Part shown: piece by piece, positions 13,501 through 28,500 of the stretch | How the letters are laid out: each line of letters starts with the position of its first letter | Position numbering within the stretch: the stretch's first letter is position 1 | Source of the DNA: Apostichopus japonicus | Taxonomy: Eukaryota; Echinodermata; Holothuroidea; Aspidochirotida; Stichopodidae | Direction of reading: 5' to 3' | NCBI RefSeq assembly: GCF_037975245.1 | Contig: NC_092580.1 | Coordinates: 14,979,001-15,043,000 of the forward strand | Length of the DNA stretch: 64,000 nt | The notes under the pieces: generated by a model | The model's input: only the letters and a program-made list of their open reading frames with translations | Database searches by the model: none | Told to the model about the DNA's origin: nothing | Program-made: the position numbers and the translations under genes

Positions 13501-16500
13501 AAACTTGCATTCTTTTGTGGAAGGGGGGGGGGGCGAATTGGAGAAGCATTGAAGTAAACTGCATCATATCCTTGAAGAATATTTGCTTAAGTGACCAATT
13601 TACCATTACAGAAATTGACAGATACAAAATAGTTAATGTTATAACCACACAGGGGCTGTCTTACAAATGCAATTAAAAAAAAATAACAAACCAATGAATA
13701 CCCAATTTTTGTAAAATAATTTCCTTTATGATATTACTAATTCCAGTCATCGAAAGAATTTACAACGAAAAGTATCTCACCCTGAAGTAATAGCTGACGA
13801 TTGATGAGAATATCCTCTGCATTGTTTCATCGTTGAACTCTGTAATACCGATCACGTTGAAATGACGAAGGAACCTTGGTGTGATGGGGTTACGGCCGCC
13901 CCCTGGAGGACCCATGGCCGCCAAGAATTGGATATCTACCAAGGATATCTTGGAGGTATCTTTTCTGTCGTACCTGTTAAAGAGGGAGAAATGTGCCTTT
14001 GATGTTATTTTCTTTTCTTAATCTGTAAAGTATCCTTTTAAAGTACTTTTTATTACTTAAGCAAGTTAAAGAGAAAACTTTCAATTTTAAAACTAGTCAA
14101 AACACAAAACTTGATCAGTTTTTCAGTTTATCAATGTCTTTATCATTTTCTTGCAAAATATAAAGAAACTAAAATGAATGAACTTGATTTGATATGACTG
14201 AATTAAATCATCAAATAAAGATTTGCAAACCCATTTTCTCGCTTTTAATTTTGTTCAAAGTAGGAACTTTATGGTGATAGATTCGTTTGAAGATTTTAAG
14301 AGTCCATGGTCACCTTGTATTGGATTTTCACTTAGGAAATGGAACACAAAACCACAACTCCCTCGTATCTGTGTAACATTTGATTCCAAACAAAAAATTG
14401 AGGAGAAAGTACTTGAGGAAACCCCAAATCAGCTATTGTGAGTATTTGAGCAATACTAACATATTGGCTGAACTCCAATGAAATAAGAACCGAAATTCCA
14501 TGGTGACAGAGTGTCTACTAACATTAATTCACATAATGATTACTTTGCTGGGGGTGGCAGTGAGGGGCGGGGGTGGTGAGATACCTACCATATTTCATGA
14601 TCAAAGAACTGTCTCAATAGTTCAATAGGAGGCTGAGCTCCGTAGACTTCTCTTGCCGGCATGTTGAGATCGTCGACAAAGATGACGGATCTCTTGCCCA
14701 TCGGAGGACCAAACACACCTTTACGTCTCTTGTCCAGCTTGGACATGATTATGTCCTGAAAGACCAAAGATTTACGAAAGACACATGAAAACCAACATAG
14801 TATGAATATATCCAATAATAACATAAATATGGATATTATTCAATGATGTATTGTATTTTTATACCATCATGCATTGCTTAATTTTGCTTCAATAAATAAC
14901 CACTATAATCTGCCATATTTGCATGTTATAATGTTACATATCACTGTGTTACGTCATGTTTATTGTTCGTTCCACTTTACCTGAGTTTGGTTGGCACTTG
15001 TCTGGGCTGAGAAATTAACAAAGAGGGGCAGGTAGTCATCTTTGGAGAGATGGTTCATCAATTTATCTTTCACGTAGACGCTCTTGCCGGTACCCGTTGG
15101 TCCAACAAACATGATACCTCTGCAAGAAAAAAACATATAAAAGAATAAACATGATACCTCTGCAAGAAAAAATCATATAAAAGAACAAACATGATACCTC
15201 TGCAAGCAAAAACATATGAGAGAAAATCTTTAGGACCTGTTGGTCCAACAAACATGATACCTCTGCAAGTTAAAAACATTAAAATAACAATCTTTAGGAC
15301 CTGTTGGTCCAACAAATATGATACCTCTGCAAAACAATCTTTAGGACGATGACCAAACTTTGGAAATGTCATCGGCAAGGGTTAAACTCCAGAGCTGTGA
15401 AACAACAACTGGAGGTGATATTTTATAAGATGATAAACAGATAACATTATATATGAAGCTAAATTCTCATAAACCAAAAGGGGAAACAAACAAAATATAA
15501 ACCACTTAGTTTCTGATGATTATAAATTTCCTTGTTTCAGTCAAGTGTCTCATATAATGACATATATATGTCTGTACCTAAGGTGTTATAACATTATAGA
15601 TATACCCTATGTCAATGACTACTTTTCTTATATATTTGAAAATGACCATGAAAGTCAAGTATAAAATTACCATAATAATGTGACTTATATTAAACCTAGC
15701 CAAACACACAAGCATGACATGCTTTACAACACTGGAGTATTACTAAGTTTAGACAATACAAACCTCTTGTGCCTGATGCAGATGTCCATAAGGTATGTAT
15801 ACCGTGCGGTGTCCATGGTTGGTATGATGATCTCCTGAACCTTACGACCTTGACCAATTTCAGCATTTTTAATGGTTTCATTCCAATGAATCCACTTCCC
15901 ACGACCTTTGAACTGGACAAATGACACACAAAATGCAAATGGGATAATATAAATGGTGATCTAGAAACTTCTTCATGGTGGCTGTAACTTAGAGCTCCGC
16001 CTAACTGATGATCAAATCAGGTTTATAGTAGTCTTGCAGTAACTCACTAATTACAATAAAGCACTATCAAAAGCCACAAGCTGAGGGGGCTGCAGCATCA
16101 CTACTGCAGCTATGCTGCAGGAGACAGAATCCTTTTGTGCTCTGCAGTTTCATACAATAGGAGCTTCTCTTATGCAGAGATATTCTTGATTGATACAGCC
16201 CTGTTAGAGGGACTTTATATGCTGTTGAAGCTTTCCTTTTTGACAAGGTAACCTTACAGTGACCACCTTATTAGTCATACAGGAGCCATTTAGTTACTTT
16301 CTAAATGTCCTCAAGTGAAGCTACAGTAGGAATTAGGGAGTAAGCAAAAGAAGCTGATCATCTTACAAAGTAAGCTGCCATGGTCATCACAGACAATGCC
16401 ATGGTCATCACAGACAATGAAGCTAGGGACACCTGTCATCGAGTCAACAAATATATATTATTTTAGGAAATGACAGTGATTCCCCAAAGGTACACCAAAT

Positions 16501-19500
16501 CCACTTATCATTCTTTCATGATGCAAAAATGACTGAATGACTTTTCACAGGTCAAAGTAAGAATTTGGCAGGATGGAGGCAACTTGAAGCCCTAGAATTT
16601 TGTCTCCTTCATGTGAACAAACTATATGTATGTGTTCACAATGTCATTACGTCTACATCACACTCGATTGAGATGTATATCAATGCACTGCAGGATCTTC
16701 CAAGCACAGAAACACAGACACTGTGTCTGAATATAATAATTGAATGAGTGAATCAGGTGAACTTACATCGTACATGTAGTCGTAGACCAAACCCTCCGGT
16801 GGTAGAGGAACGTCTAGCTTATTGCCGACTTGAGCCGGGAACGGATTATCCTCCGATTTATTGTTGAGGACATCCCTCAGGAAGGTGTCAAACTTGACCC
16901 GGCCCTTGTTATCTGTCGTACAACCGACAGACCACACCAAGGAGAATAGGAATGTAGACTGAAATGAAGGAGTAAGGGAGAAAATAATCAATAGATGGGA
17001 ACGGGTGAGGAAGAAATCATCAATAGATGGGAACGTGTGAGGGAGAAATCATGAATTGATGGGAGCGGACGAGGGAGGGATCATGGGATGCTGGGAGTGG
17101 GCCAGGGAGATATTATCAATTATTTGATAGTTTTTTTCTAGAGATGAACAATTCAATATGTTACTTATCTGTCTAGTATTGAAATTTTTTGAAAACATCA
17201 TAAATCCAATCTTTTCATAATTATAGCCATTGAATATGTGTTATTTTGTAAGTATGATCACTTTTCTTTCTTTTTTGGCCTACTTCTTTCATTTTACTAA
17301 CCAAATCACATTCTCTTTAAAAAGAACATACAAAAATTAATACAATAATGTGGAAAATACCTCATAAACATCAAAATGTGAGAGGATCATAAGCATGTCA
17401 CCACTGGGTGAATTCAATCTACCAACTTGGATAAAAGTAAAACAGCAGCAACACAAGGATACCTTTCAAAATATGCACGAGCACCAAATAGAATATTTCC
17501 TTTTCATAAATTAAAATTTGATGAAATTTTTTTTCTTTATTTCAAAGAATGCAAAATAGATATTCAAACAAGTTACTGGTTGAAAAGTTGCATAAAATTA
17601 CTTACAATTATCCAAGTCTTTAGAGTCTTGGCATCAGCTTTATCTAAGTTATCATCCAGGAACATTCGGATAAAAGACATCAGGGATCTGGCCAAGCTGT
17701 TGTTCATGGTAGGAACGTACTCCTGAGTAGAAATATCGGCAGTGAAAGAAGAATTATTTACCAGTACCTTACCCTCTTCTCCCCCCCCCCAAAAAAAAGA
17801 AAAGTTAAAAAGAACACACTTATAAAATCATAGTAGGGCAAGCAGTATTGAGAACAGGTTGTATGAACAAGATATTTCACAAATGACTGTGGTAGACTCT
17901 GTATGTAAGGAAAATAAATTCAAATTAAAGATAGGAAAGGAAATAGCAGGGTTTGTGAAAAAGACATTGCACAAAAGACCAAGCAGAGAGATTTCTGGTT
18001 TGAGGTTTACCTTTAGGTTTTTTCGTAAGTAGACAAGGCATGGTTCCAGGAGCCAATCAAACAGGGCATTGATAAGAGCACTTTCTGCCTTCAACATCTC
18101 TGGTAGGTCGTTAATCCAGGATTTCAAGACTGGTCGCCAGCCGAGGTTAGAAGGTTCCAAGTATATCATTCCACAGCGACTGACGGTAGCAGGCTGTAAA
18201 GGGAAAAACGAAGAGAATTCCACCATTGCGGTCTCAGTATATTGTTCATTTATTCGTCACTTTTATGAAAGGAGATGTCCCATTGTCGGACAGCAATATA
18301 TATATTTTCTACCGGTAACAAAGGTGGAAACATTTCACAAAAAGAATAACCATTTCTCCTCTTCCTCCCAGCTAAGTTCAGAAGAGTTTCAAAATGTTTC
18401 AGATGAGAAGTCAGCAAACCTTGGTATAACAAAATTCATCCCAAGCTTCAGGTAAACAAACATTACTACGAATGATTTCTTGAAAGATAAAGAGAAAACA
18501 GCAGCTTACCGATGCTTGAGACAAGTCCATTGCTTCAAAGATCAGACTCATAGGTGGAGACATCTGTATAATTTCACCGCTCATTAAGCAGAGCTTCTTG
18601 TTATCGTCCAACACTGTGTTCATGCTCTCGATCCAAAGGGTGTCGATGGGTCCGTCGAAGATGACCCACTTCCGATCTGGGGTGTCGGTCGATGCAAACT
18701 CACGGAAGGTATTAGCGACTACACCATCTGTCCACTGCAAGAAAATTAAACAATATTTCCACACAGTTACAGATAGTTGCAGTAGACTTTGGACATATTG
18801 ATATATTGACGGGGACATGGGAGGATGGACCCATACAGTTACCGCATTCATCTCCCATGCACCTTCCTAAATATCGATGTCAAATTTACAAAATCTGCAA
18901 AAACATGTTATAATTTTAAAATCTTTAATACTTCAATATTTCTCGTTATCAGAAGCAAAGTATTTTATCTTTGGGAAAATTCTTTTTGAATTATGACTAA
19001 CTTTGTGGTATAATACCTTATATTGCATCTCACCATTCATCAATAGTGAATAAAGTATGATTTCATAAAAGCTCTAGAAGGACTCCCACTTATATATACC
19101 CAATGAAAAAGTTTTCTAACCCACTTAAGGTATGAAATAGTGCCAAACACCCACAAAAAAAAACTCTATGCTACCTTCATATCATGTACTGACTTCCAAC
19201 TTTAAAAGAAATATAAAACTTACCTCATGGGAGACAGGATCAAACTGACCAAACAACTGCCCCATGGTGACCGACTTGGGATTGATGGTTCTATAAATGA
19301 CCTTTTCCTCCTCGTTGAGTCCCCTTTCGTTTAATAAGGTCAGGACTTCTGCTAAAACATGAAGGACTTCAGTCTTACCAGCAAAAGATTCCCCGACTAA
19401 CATAAACCTGTTAACAAAGGTAACATTATAAAACATGGTAAAGATGCTTGGACAGATTACAACACAAAACCATGTTAAACAATTGCAATATCTAGTTTCT

Positions 19501-22500
19501 AGTACCTATTAATGTGTAACTCATAGACCTTCACAACAGGTGCTTACCTATGCCCAACAACCATCATTCCATAAATAACACATTTTACTAAACCAATGTC
19601 TTACAATAATTATTAAAACTTCCTAGTTAACAACAGGGACTTACCTATGCCTAACAACCATCTGTTCCATAAATAACAAAACATACTAAACCATGCCTTA
19701 CAATCATTATTACAACTTCATTGACCTAACAACAGGTGCTTACCTACACTTAAAAGCCATAATTTCATAGGTAGCAATAAGTAATCCACTTACCCATGCC
19801 TTACAATCATCATCTCATAGGTCTGAATGATTTTCTCTTTGAAGATTTCTACAGTTTGAAGATTCTTCTGTTGACACACTTCCTCGACGGCATCTAAAAA
19901 TATCTTGTAATCTGCTTTCGGGAGGACTACCCCTGGAAACAGATCCGATATGATACCGTTGAAGAGAGGGATGTCATGCGACAAGAACTTGGGCAAGTTG
20001 ACGTCGATGATGGATCGGAGAAGCTGCGGAATAGCAGAGGTAGACGCTCAAATAAAATCAGAATGTGTGAAAGTTTGGTTCTATCATGATGAAAGACCAA
20101 AAGGATGGAACAAATTATGAGGAAGAAAAAGTATCTCTTTTGAAGAATAGTCTAAAAAGCTATATATCAATGGAAATATAATCTGAAAGGCTTTTGCATC
20201 AAAGTAAAAGCACCTTGGCTACTATTTTAGAGAATTTCCTTTCCTTTTTGAATGTTGAACGACCATATCAAATATAAGTGGAAGAAGAATTTTCCGTAGA
20301 GAAACAATGCAACATCACAACCAGGGATGTTCTGGATAATTTGGGTCATTTTCATAAAATGTTTAGAATTCTCCGGTAACTATGGACCATAAGTACTATT
20401 TGTGGCAATTAGCAAAGAGGTGGTAGGAAAAGTATCAATTTATGACTGGTGTTGGTCTGTAAGACTGAGTACAGGTCAATGGCGACCCCAACGAGCATCT
20501 TAGCTGCATCACTGATCAATTCAAATTTATTTCTCTTATGTAATTCAAATTTATTCTCATGCGGTTCAATCAGAAATATCAAAAAAAGAGTACAATGGCA
20601 GTCACTGTGGACCCCTTAGGTCAGGGAAAGGTAGTTGCTATAATCACTTCAACTTTCCTAAACTTGCATTGATGAACAACTAATGCTTAACATAGATATA
20701 GTAAATCTAGCCACTCCCCAGCTTATCCTATAGTATGTTTGGTACTCGCAAATATAGTGTACTCATACGATATTACTAAGCAAATCTTCAACTTACCAAG
20801 ATATCCTCATTCTCATCAGGAAATTTTAGTTTGAGGTTACCAGCTGCCGCCAGGACGGCCTTGACGGCCCTCATCCCGTAATCATAATGAAACTGAGACG
20901 AAAGCTGCTCCGAGCAGAGACGGTAAGTGGTGACAATCTTGACGGAGAGGTTGCGAGCATCGATGAAGCCGTAGGAGTAGAGCATGATCTCACCGATCAT
21001 GGCATAGTCTGGAACCATCATAGCCACAGTACGGAACAGTACCTGGAGATGAGGATGAGGATGAATTTATATAAAACTTAAAGTCAAATATTAGAAGAGT
21101 ACTTCAAAAAAAAAATTAAACTATGAAAGTGACTGTGATTATCAACCACACAAGACACATTAGTCCTGTTATCTCTTGATGACATCTTTTCATTGTTTTA
21201 ACTTTGCAGTTTACTTAATTTGGTTGCTATTAAACACTTTCGAGAACAGGTTGAGCAGTGTTCCTAACGTGGACAAAATTTCTTACCTTTAGGTTGTCCG
21301 GTAGTTCTGAGCGACCAGCATATCCAGGGTTCATGGTGATGGCTACAAAGCAAGATGGTTTCAAGCTTAGCTCTGTCCCTTCAAACATGAATGAATCGAC
21401 CCCTGCTATGACGGCTCGCTGAATACAGAGAATCTAAGTGGAGAGGGAAGGAATGATGATAACCTTGTAACCATGGTGACTACTTCAGTCAATGGCTTGA
21501 GTATCTGAAATACTTCAGTTACATTCTACGGGTTTATGGCATTCTTGGCTTACTTCCATTATTTTATACTGTTTTCTCAGCCAATCAAAGGGAAGAGTAA
21601 AATCTTGACATGAGCAATGATTCCCCACACAGATACTCCGGATCACTGAACTGACAGTCTTATCTATTCAGAATGATCAAATCTGTTCTTTCATTCATTA
21701 ATTTGATTTATCACATGAAGAGTACAGAGAGTTGGTATGAAACATACAAATTATATGAATAGTGAAATTTAATAAACTAAAATCCCCTTGAGGGCTAAAC
21801 ACATAGAATACTCTGTGAACAAAGGACAAAAAAGAAAAAGAAGTGACGAAACTATACACACGTAATAACCACACCAGCAACCTCTCACCTAACCACTCAC
21901 ACACCCTCCCCCCTCCATCCCTCACCCCTCCCCCATCCCTCACCCCTCCCTATTCCCTAACACACAAACACTTTCTGAAAATGAAAATACTTATTTGTGA
22001 TATCTATTATAGACAAACTTTGTTCTCTGTTACAAAAACTACTTCCCAAAAACATTTATAACTCACCTGCTGAGCTACCACAGACAAGACCTCCAGTTCA
22101 ATTCTGTTGAACTCATCGAAACATGCCCAGGCTCCTGACGATGCTAGACCTTTGAAGAATTTTCCCATGGCTATGAAATCAAGGCCATCTGAGCAGTTGA
22201 AGACCACGCACTGGACGGCCAGGGCCTTGGCCAAATCTTTGGTGGTCTCTGTCTTACCAGTTCCGGCGGGGCCCTCTGGGGCACCCCCCAGATTAAGATG
22301 GTATGCTCCAACCAGTGTACGATAACAACGATCAGTCAGTGGAGTGATCACTAACCTGTTACAAAGAAATCAAATTGAAATCATTATTATCCTCCAAAAA
22401 AGGAAAAAGAAAACAATTTTGTGGACAAAACTTGTTCCTAATTTCTTGATATAGCCAGCAAATACTTCAATCTCTTGTAGCCCATTTCGGTGACACATTT

Positions 22501-25500
22501 GTGTACAAATACAATCTGGTATATGACAAGTCGCAGAGAGTAAACTTACCGTCCTGAATTTCCCAGGTATTCGTACGCATACTTGACTGTTGCATTGGTT
22601 ATTCTCACCAGTACATTATTCTGCTCCCAGTAGTATCGTAGTTGAGACAACCAATTGAAATCGTTCTCTGAACTCACACCTGAAGAGAGAATAAAATACA
22701 CCGATGTTAGTTCAAAATCAGAATACATCTTGCGGCTACTTTAGTTTCTAAGTGGAAAGAAAATTTGTTACCATGCACAATTTGGAACATAGAAATAGTT
22801 CAATTAAAGTACCAGGGAAAAGTATTATTTTAATCTTAGTTCAATTCAAATTTGTCAAAAATGATAAGCGTTTATACGTAAAGGGATTTTTGTGGTAACT
22901 ACTGCTGATTAAAAAAGAAACACAATAATAAAGGAAAGTAAACTGACAAGGCCATCAGTTTTGCTAATAAGGCTTCATTGCAATTGTTTGACCTTGCTAC
23001 TGGGTCCTTCTCTGATGGGTTGAAAAAGAAGGTGGAGGGTCTGGGTTACAACAGATGGGAGAATAAGGGGAGTAAAAAGTAGCAAACTTGAAGAGCACAT
23101 CAGTCTTTCTATTGGTTGTTTGCACTGTTGTTACTACAAGTGTGACTTCCAATACAAATAAATACAGACAAGGAACTGAAAAAAAACATATGAGATAATA
23201 GTCTTTTTCATACTTTTATGACAAGTTGCTCTGATCATTGGACAAAAACTCTTTACCTTTATCACACATGTCCAGGACGACATCTCTGGCATGCACATCA
23301 ATGACTACAAGAGCTCCCAGGGTTGTACGAGTCTGTTTGGAGAGCTTGCCGCGCACCAATTTGACGATCTCACTGAGCTGTTCCTGTAGCTTTTCGTGGT
23401 ACTCCTTCAGACCCTGGGGTCCACCTTTGATGGCTTCGTGAACCTCAACGGTCCAATATATTTGAGACACACAGAGCACCACCTGACCAGGCCACTCCTG
23501 CACCCACAGCACCCGCTCTTCAACACCATATGCCTAACAAAACAAAATGAAAGAAAGATGGAAGGATCAAGTGTCTGGAAAACTGAGAAAAAAAACAAGG
23601 AATACATTATTTTCCTCCATACTTGTAATTCTGGAAAGAAGGGATTGACTTTATTCCTCATTGCAATATTAACAATCCCCACCCCCCACCCCCACCAAAA
23701 CAAAATGCAATTTTTAACTCACACAATTGTTTCCTATTAAATGCATTGCGGTGGTCCTATATGAGCCCTTCAAACAAATGCTTCACATATTTAGTGTATC
23801 AATGGTTACAGACAAGTCTTCTACAACATCTAGAACCATCATTGAGTAATCTTACAGAAAGTACTAAAGAGTATGTTTCAAATAGTGTAATAATTCAATA
23901 AGATAAGACGTACATACAGGTCATTCTCAGCGTTACACATAAATTACTAGATATATACTCACAGGTTAGTATGATGCTTTTACCACATACATAACTATAT
24001 ACTTACAGCATACATGACTATATACTTACAGAGTACAATGGTTCTACCACATATGACTATATACTTACAGCATATGATGATTCTACCACATCCCTGACGC
24101 TGAGCAACATGATATCCTGTACTTGTAACAACCATTTCTCCACAGCTCCTCTAGCTTCAGAAGTAGAGATTACCGATGACAACTTGACCTGTCAGACAAT
24201 AAAATAATTTATATAGTTGCTTGAGAACATTTAACAAAAACAAAATCAAATATACCATTTTTCTCCTCTCTGCTATTTTCCCCTTTCAATATTTTTTCTT
24301 CACACCAGTAGGATATGCAGGCACATAGTATTGTGTAATACTTTTGTAGTTAATATGTGACATTTATTGATATCACCTGTTGAAATTCTGTTGAGTGATC
24401 GAACTTGGCTGATTGGTGCGAGTGAAGTGATTCTGACTACTTTGTTTATTTTCTGTCATCATAGTGATCATAAGCAATTAGTCCATTTTTACTCCTTTGT
24501 TTTAGCTTGAATCAAAAGCGGTAACTACAAAAAAAGAAGAAGAAACCTTGGTAAATTGAATGCTTACCCTTTCTCCTTCTGAACTGAGCATGGACAAAAT
24601 ATCCAGGGCATCAGTAAACTCCAATTTAGCGATGCCTTCGAAACATTTCTTGAGGTGAGGTTGTACTCGCAGAGGGTCTTTGGTCTCTGAGAGGATCTCC
24701 AACATTTCATCGTTAGACAAGAAGAAGAATCTGTAATGTAACAAATTATTAATTGGAGAAGCTGTCATCACTTGTCATCAAACCTGTATATACGTGAAGA
24801 TAACTGGCTGTATGTGGGAGGGGGTTGGGAACATATCTTTCAATTAGCTTTGTCGGGGGGGATGCATTTTACTCACTACATTGTTTAAGTGAATTTCTGC
24901 TTTTTACAAGTCTTGCAAGTCAGTGACCTATGTTCTACAAACCATACAGACCATACAAACAATACTGAAGTTTTAACTTGTACAAGTCACACACAAAATA
25001 AAGACTAACTACCATGTAGTGCTAAATTGTAATTGGTTTATTTTATATACAGCTAGCAGAGGCATCCATAAACAATTTCATTTCTACATTCTGATATTTG
25101 ACAATGGGAAAAACTTTTTATGACTATGTACTTACATTGCATTTATAAGCAGACTTGACCAAACCATAACAAGTCAATCATCAATTACAATCATTTTTAC
25201 CTAAGAGACTGGTCAATTATGCAAATAGTTTACTGTTAAATATTGCAGTGTCATCAATGTCACCAGGAGTTTGTAGTCTTATCATGCTAAAAAGCTTCTG
25301 ATAATGTATTCTAACATTATTATATTTAATCATTATTATATTTACTGAATCCAAACATGGCTATAAAATACAGTCCACATGTAAAAAGCAACTGTCTGTC
25401 TGCAGTAAAAGCTTCCAAGCATTAGAACGTAACTTCCTTGCTTAGTTTTGCTTCCAGGTATTAAATAAAATCTCGCAAGCTGAGATACCATGAGCTTTGA

Positions 25501-28500
25501 CCACCATAGTTGCAACCAGTGTAGGTAAACTGCAGTCCTTACATGTTCGTGAACAAAAGTGACAGAGATGAACTACTCACCTTGGAAAGTAAAGACGTTT
25601 CTTCTCAAGGTATGCATTCAATCCTTTGAGAATCTTGTCCAGGAGCTCATTACTGTCCACAAGTTTCTCCAAAATGCCTGACATTGATGTTGCTGCCAAG
25701 ACCTGTAGGTGATGGGAAAGTGCAGGGAATTGGTCAGTTTTTAAACCAAGAATGGTTAATCTAGACAAGGTGAGGATATGAAAATGGCAATCTGTAAACT
25801 CATGATTATCGCACAACTTGTTGTCAAAGGATTGAATAACATAAACTGATCCTTGTACCCAAAAAATATCCTTAATTTTGATTAATTGGTTTTATCATCA
25901 TTCTCAGAAGGTGACGTTGATTAAACAACAGAGTATTGATGACTGTTGCATCCATCAATATGTCGTGAGCTTTCACATGATATCAGAATTTGAATGGTGA
26001 ATTTATTCATAATACAAAATATTGTTTACATGTGTATCATGCGTATTATGTATCACACACAATGTTTCCAGTACATAGTATATGATTGGTAGTAAACTAG
26101 CTGCTTAGAACTCAACAAACATTGCAAGGTTTGTAGCACACAACATGCAATATCAAACAAATTAATTTTGTCCATCAATGTAATTATCACATGAAGTACA
26201 TGCTAACTATCTACAGTATGGTTCCATACACAAAGAACATACAAAAACTCTCACACTTGGGTCTTTAGATGTGTGTTTCATGATTTCTTTCCAATGTTTG
26301 TCTACTGTTTGGAAGAGTCTGCCCTCTTCTGGCATCTGTTGCATAATATCCTCCGAGCTGAAGATAGGTTCCAGGTACAACCACTGGGCTTGCACCTTCA
26401 ACCATTCATCAATGGTTTCTTGAACCTTCAGTAACTTTTCCTCCCAAACCTTAAATAGAGATTAACAAAAGAAAAAAAATGAAATCATTAGAACATGTCT
26501 GTTGAATATCAAACATACAATACACAAGGACACCTTTTGGCATGGTACTGCATTTAAATATCCCTTACCAGACCATTTACAAGAAGGTGGATAGTGAAAA
26601 CTTAGCATTACTGTTTCACCATTTACAGGGATCAAATGTGTGCACTTAATTGCTTCATGAAAACAAAACGAATGGAAAGTACAAGCAATTATACTACTGC
26701 TCATGTTAAAATGAAAACTTTTAAGTTAGATTTGGTGTAGCCAACAAATAATATCTGAGCTGTGTTTTACATTCTAGTGTGTTTATGGCTAATTACATAT
26801 TTCTATATAAGCACTACATGCAAACTGACAAGTTCTGACATTCTGAACTGACCTTGATTTCTTTCTCAAATGGTTTAATGAAAGGAGACCCTCTCATGGT
26901 CTGTGTTTTCACGATTTGATCATCCAGGAGTGTTTGTATCTCATCGACCGATGCCAGGATATTAACACCAGAGTCTCTGTAACCGGTCAATCCAAATTCT
27001 ATTGAGCCCCACTCCTCTAACATACGCTGCATAGCCTTCTCCAGGGAAAATTCCTATGTAAAGAGGGGAAAAGAAAGTTATAATTTAATGTTAGAATGTT
27101 AATAATCTTAACAGACAAGAGTCCTTGATGTTATACCAAAGGTACCAAAAAGGTACCAAAAAAAACGACAACTGACAGTTACTTCTTGGGGTCAATAAGT
27201 GTACCAGTTAATATTTAATTCTTTCATAAAAACTGGTTTTAAGTTTACCTTGGATGCCCCAGCACTGATGCCTTCAAACTGATCCATGTAGGGTCCTAGG
27301 CTTAATTTGAGGACCTTCCTAAGGGTGGTCCCAGAGTCAGGAGTCAGATCAAACCCAGCAATGTTTGACATTTGCTCCCAATGTCTGGTTCGGATACCTT
27401 TGTTGCAGAGGATGGCAACTGTTGGAATGAATTCCTGCAAAAGTAAATTAAAAAAATTAAATGACAAATTTAAACTATTTTGGACATCTGCTCATTACGT
27501 TTGCTCTTGCCTATTGTATCCAAGTTGCTGTTTTTTTGGTCATTATTATAAGCTGATCATATTTCACCAATGCTTAAAATTATCGTTCCATATTTTAGAA
27601 TTATATTATTTTTTTGGCTAATAAATGCTTTTACTCAGTACATTCTTTTCTTATGCCTTTTTTAAAGCTTCTTCCATTTTCATTCCAAATCTTAATATCA
27701 TGAAATGGTCATAACACACAATCTGCCACAGATGTGTCTATGTGGGCATTCCCCATATTAGCCTAACACTCACTGAGCATTGAGAGAAAAACAATTTTCA
27801 TAAAATTCCACCACATTTGAAGCTGAGTATATTAATCTGCTTTACCTATAATTCCCAAACACAATTGACATTAAGTTTCTCCTCCAATTTCTCTTTTGTC
27901 AAGTTGAAGCAGCCCCTCCCTCCCTCCCCTTCCCCTCCCTCTCTCCCCCTTCAGTGACGTACCTTAAATTCTTTAATCTGCTCCGACACCGTGTTGCAGA
28001 CCTTCAGAGACGCCAATTCTTCCTTTTTCTCCTCTGGTTCTTTAACTTCATCATCTCCTTTCTTTTTCTTGGCTGGAGCATTCTTTGCTCTTTCTGCCTC
28101 TTCTTTCTTTTTCTGAGCGTTGAAGGTCTTTGTGATTTTGTAAATTTCCCTCCAGTACTCGTCCGCCTCACCCTCGATAGATTCCGAATCTAGTTCGACA
28201 AAGGAGCCGTCCATCCACCTTTGTCATGAACAAAATGATACATGAACCCTGCATATACCGTCTAGATAAAACAGCTCTACAATACTTTACGCTGCAAAGA
28301 CTTTTTGATTTTTATATTCACTCAAACTTGCTGCATAAACTAAATCACAACTTTTGATATCAGACCAAGATCTTTTGGCGGACAACAGTTGCTAACCAGT
28401 GTCCTCTGGGAAAAATGGTCCCATGCTTTACCAAAGTGACCAAATGTTACACCCGATAAAGCCGTACAGTATTCAAATTTATGTGGCTGAGTTTGCCACC

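Larger units (their letters stand above)
13781..16958 (-). other. Dynein AAA3 module, exons 29-33
   Basis: Exons: 16958-16767, 15912-15764, 15119-14981, 14755-14589, 13973-13781. Walker A is [13 protein letters not shown] at about residue 1946 in exon 31; Walker B is [11 protein letters not shown] in exon 32; [14 protein letters not shown] in exon 33 is the sensor region. AAA3 is the second functional ATP site that gates dynein's mechanical cycle. The 5' border of exon 31, with its acceptor and the start of the P-loop coding sequence, is repeated four times in the upstream intron. Confidence 0.94.

Noticed and set aside
18411-18851. 146-codon minus-strand frame taken as one protein
   Set aside because: Only the part 18510-18734 is coding (dynein exon 26); the rest is read-through into introns on both sides.
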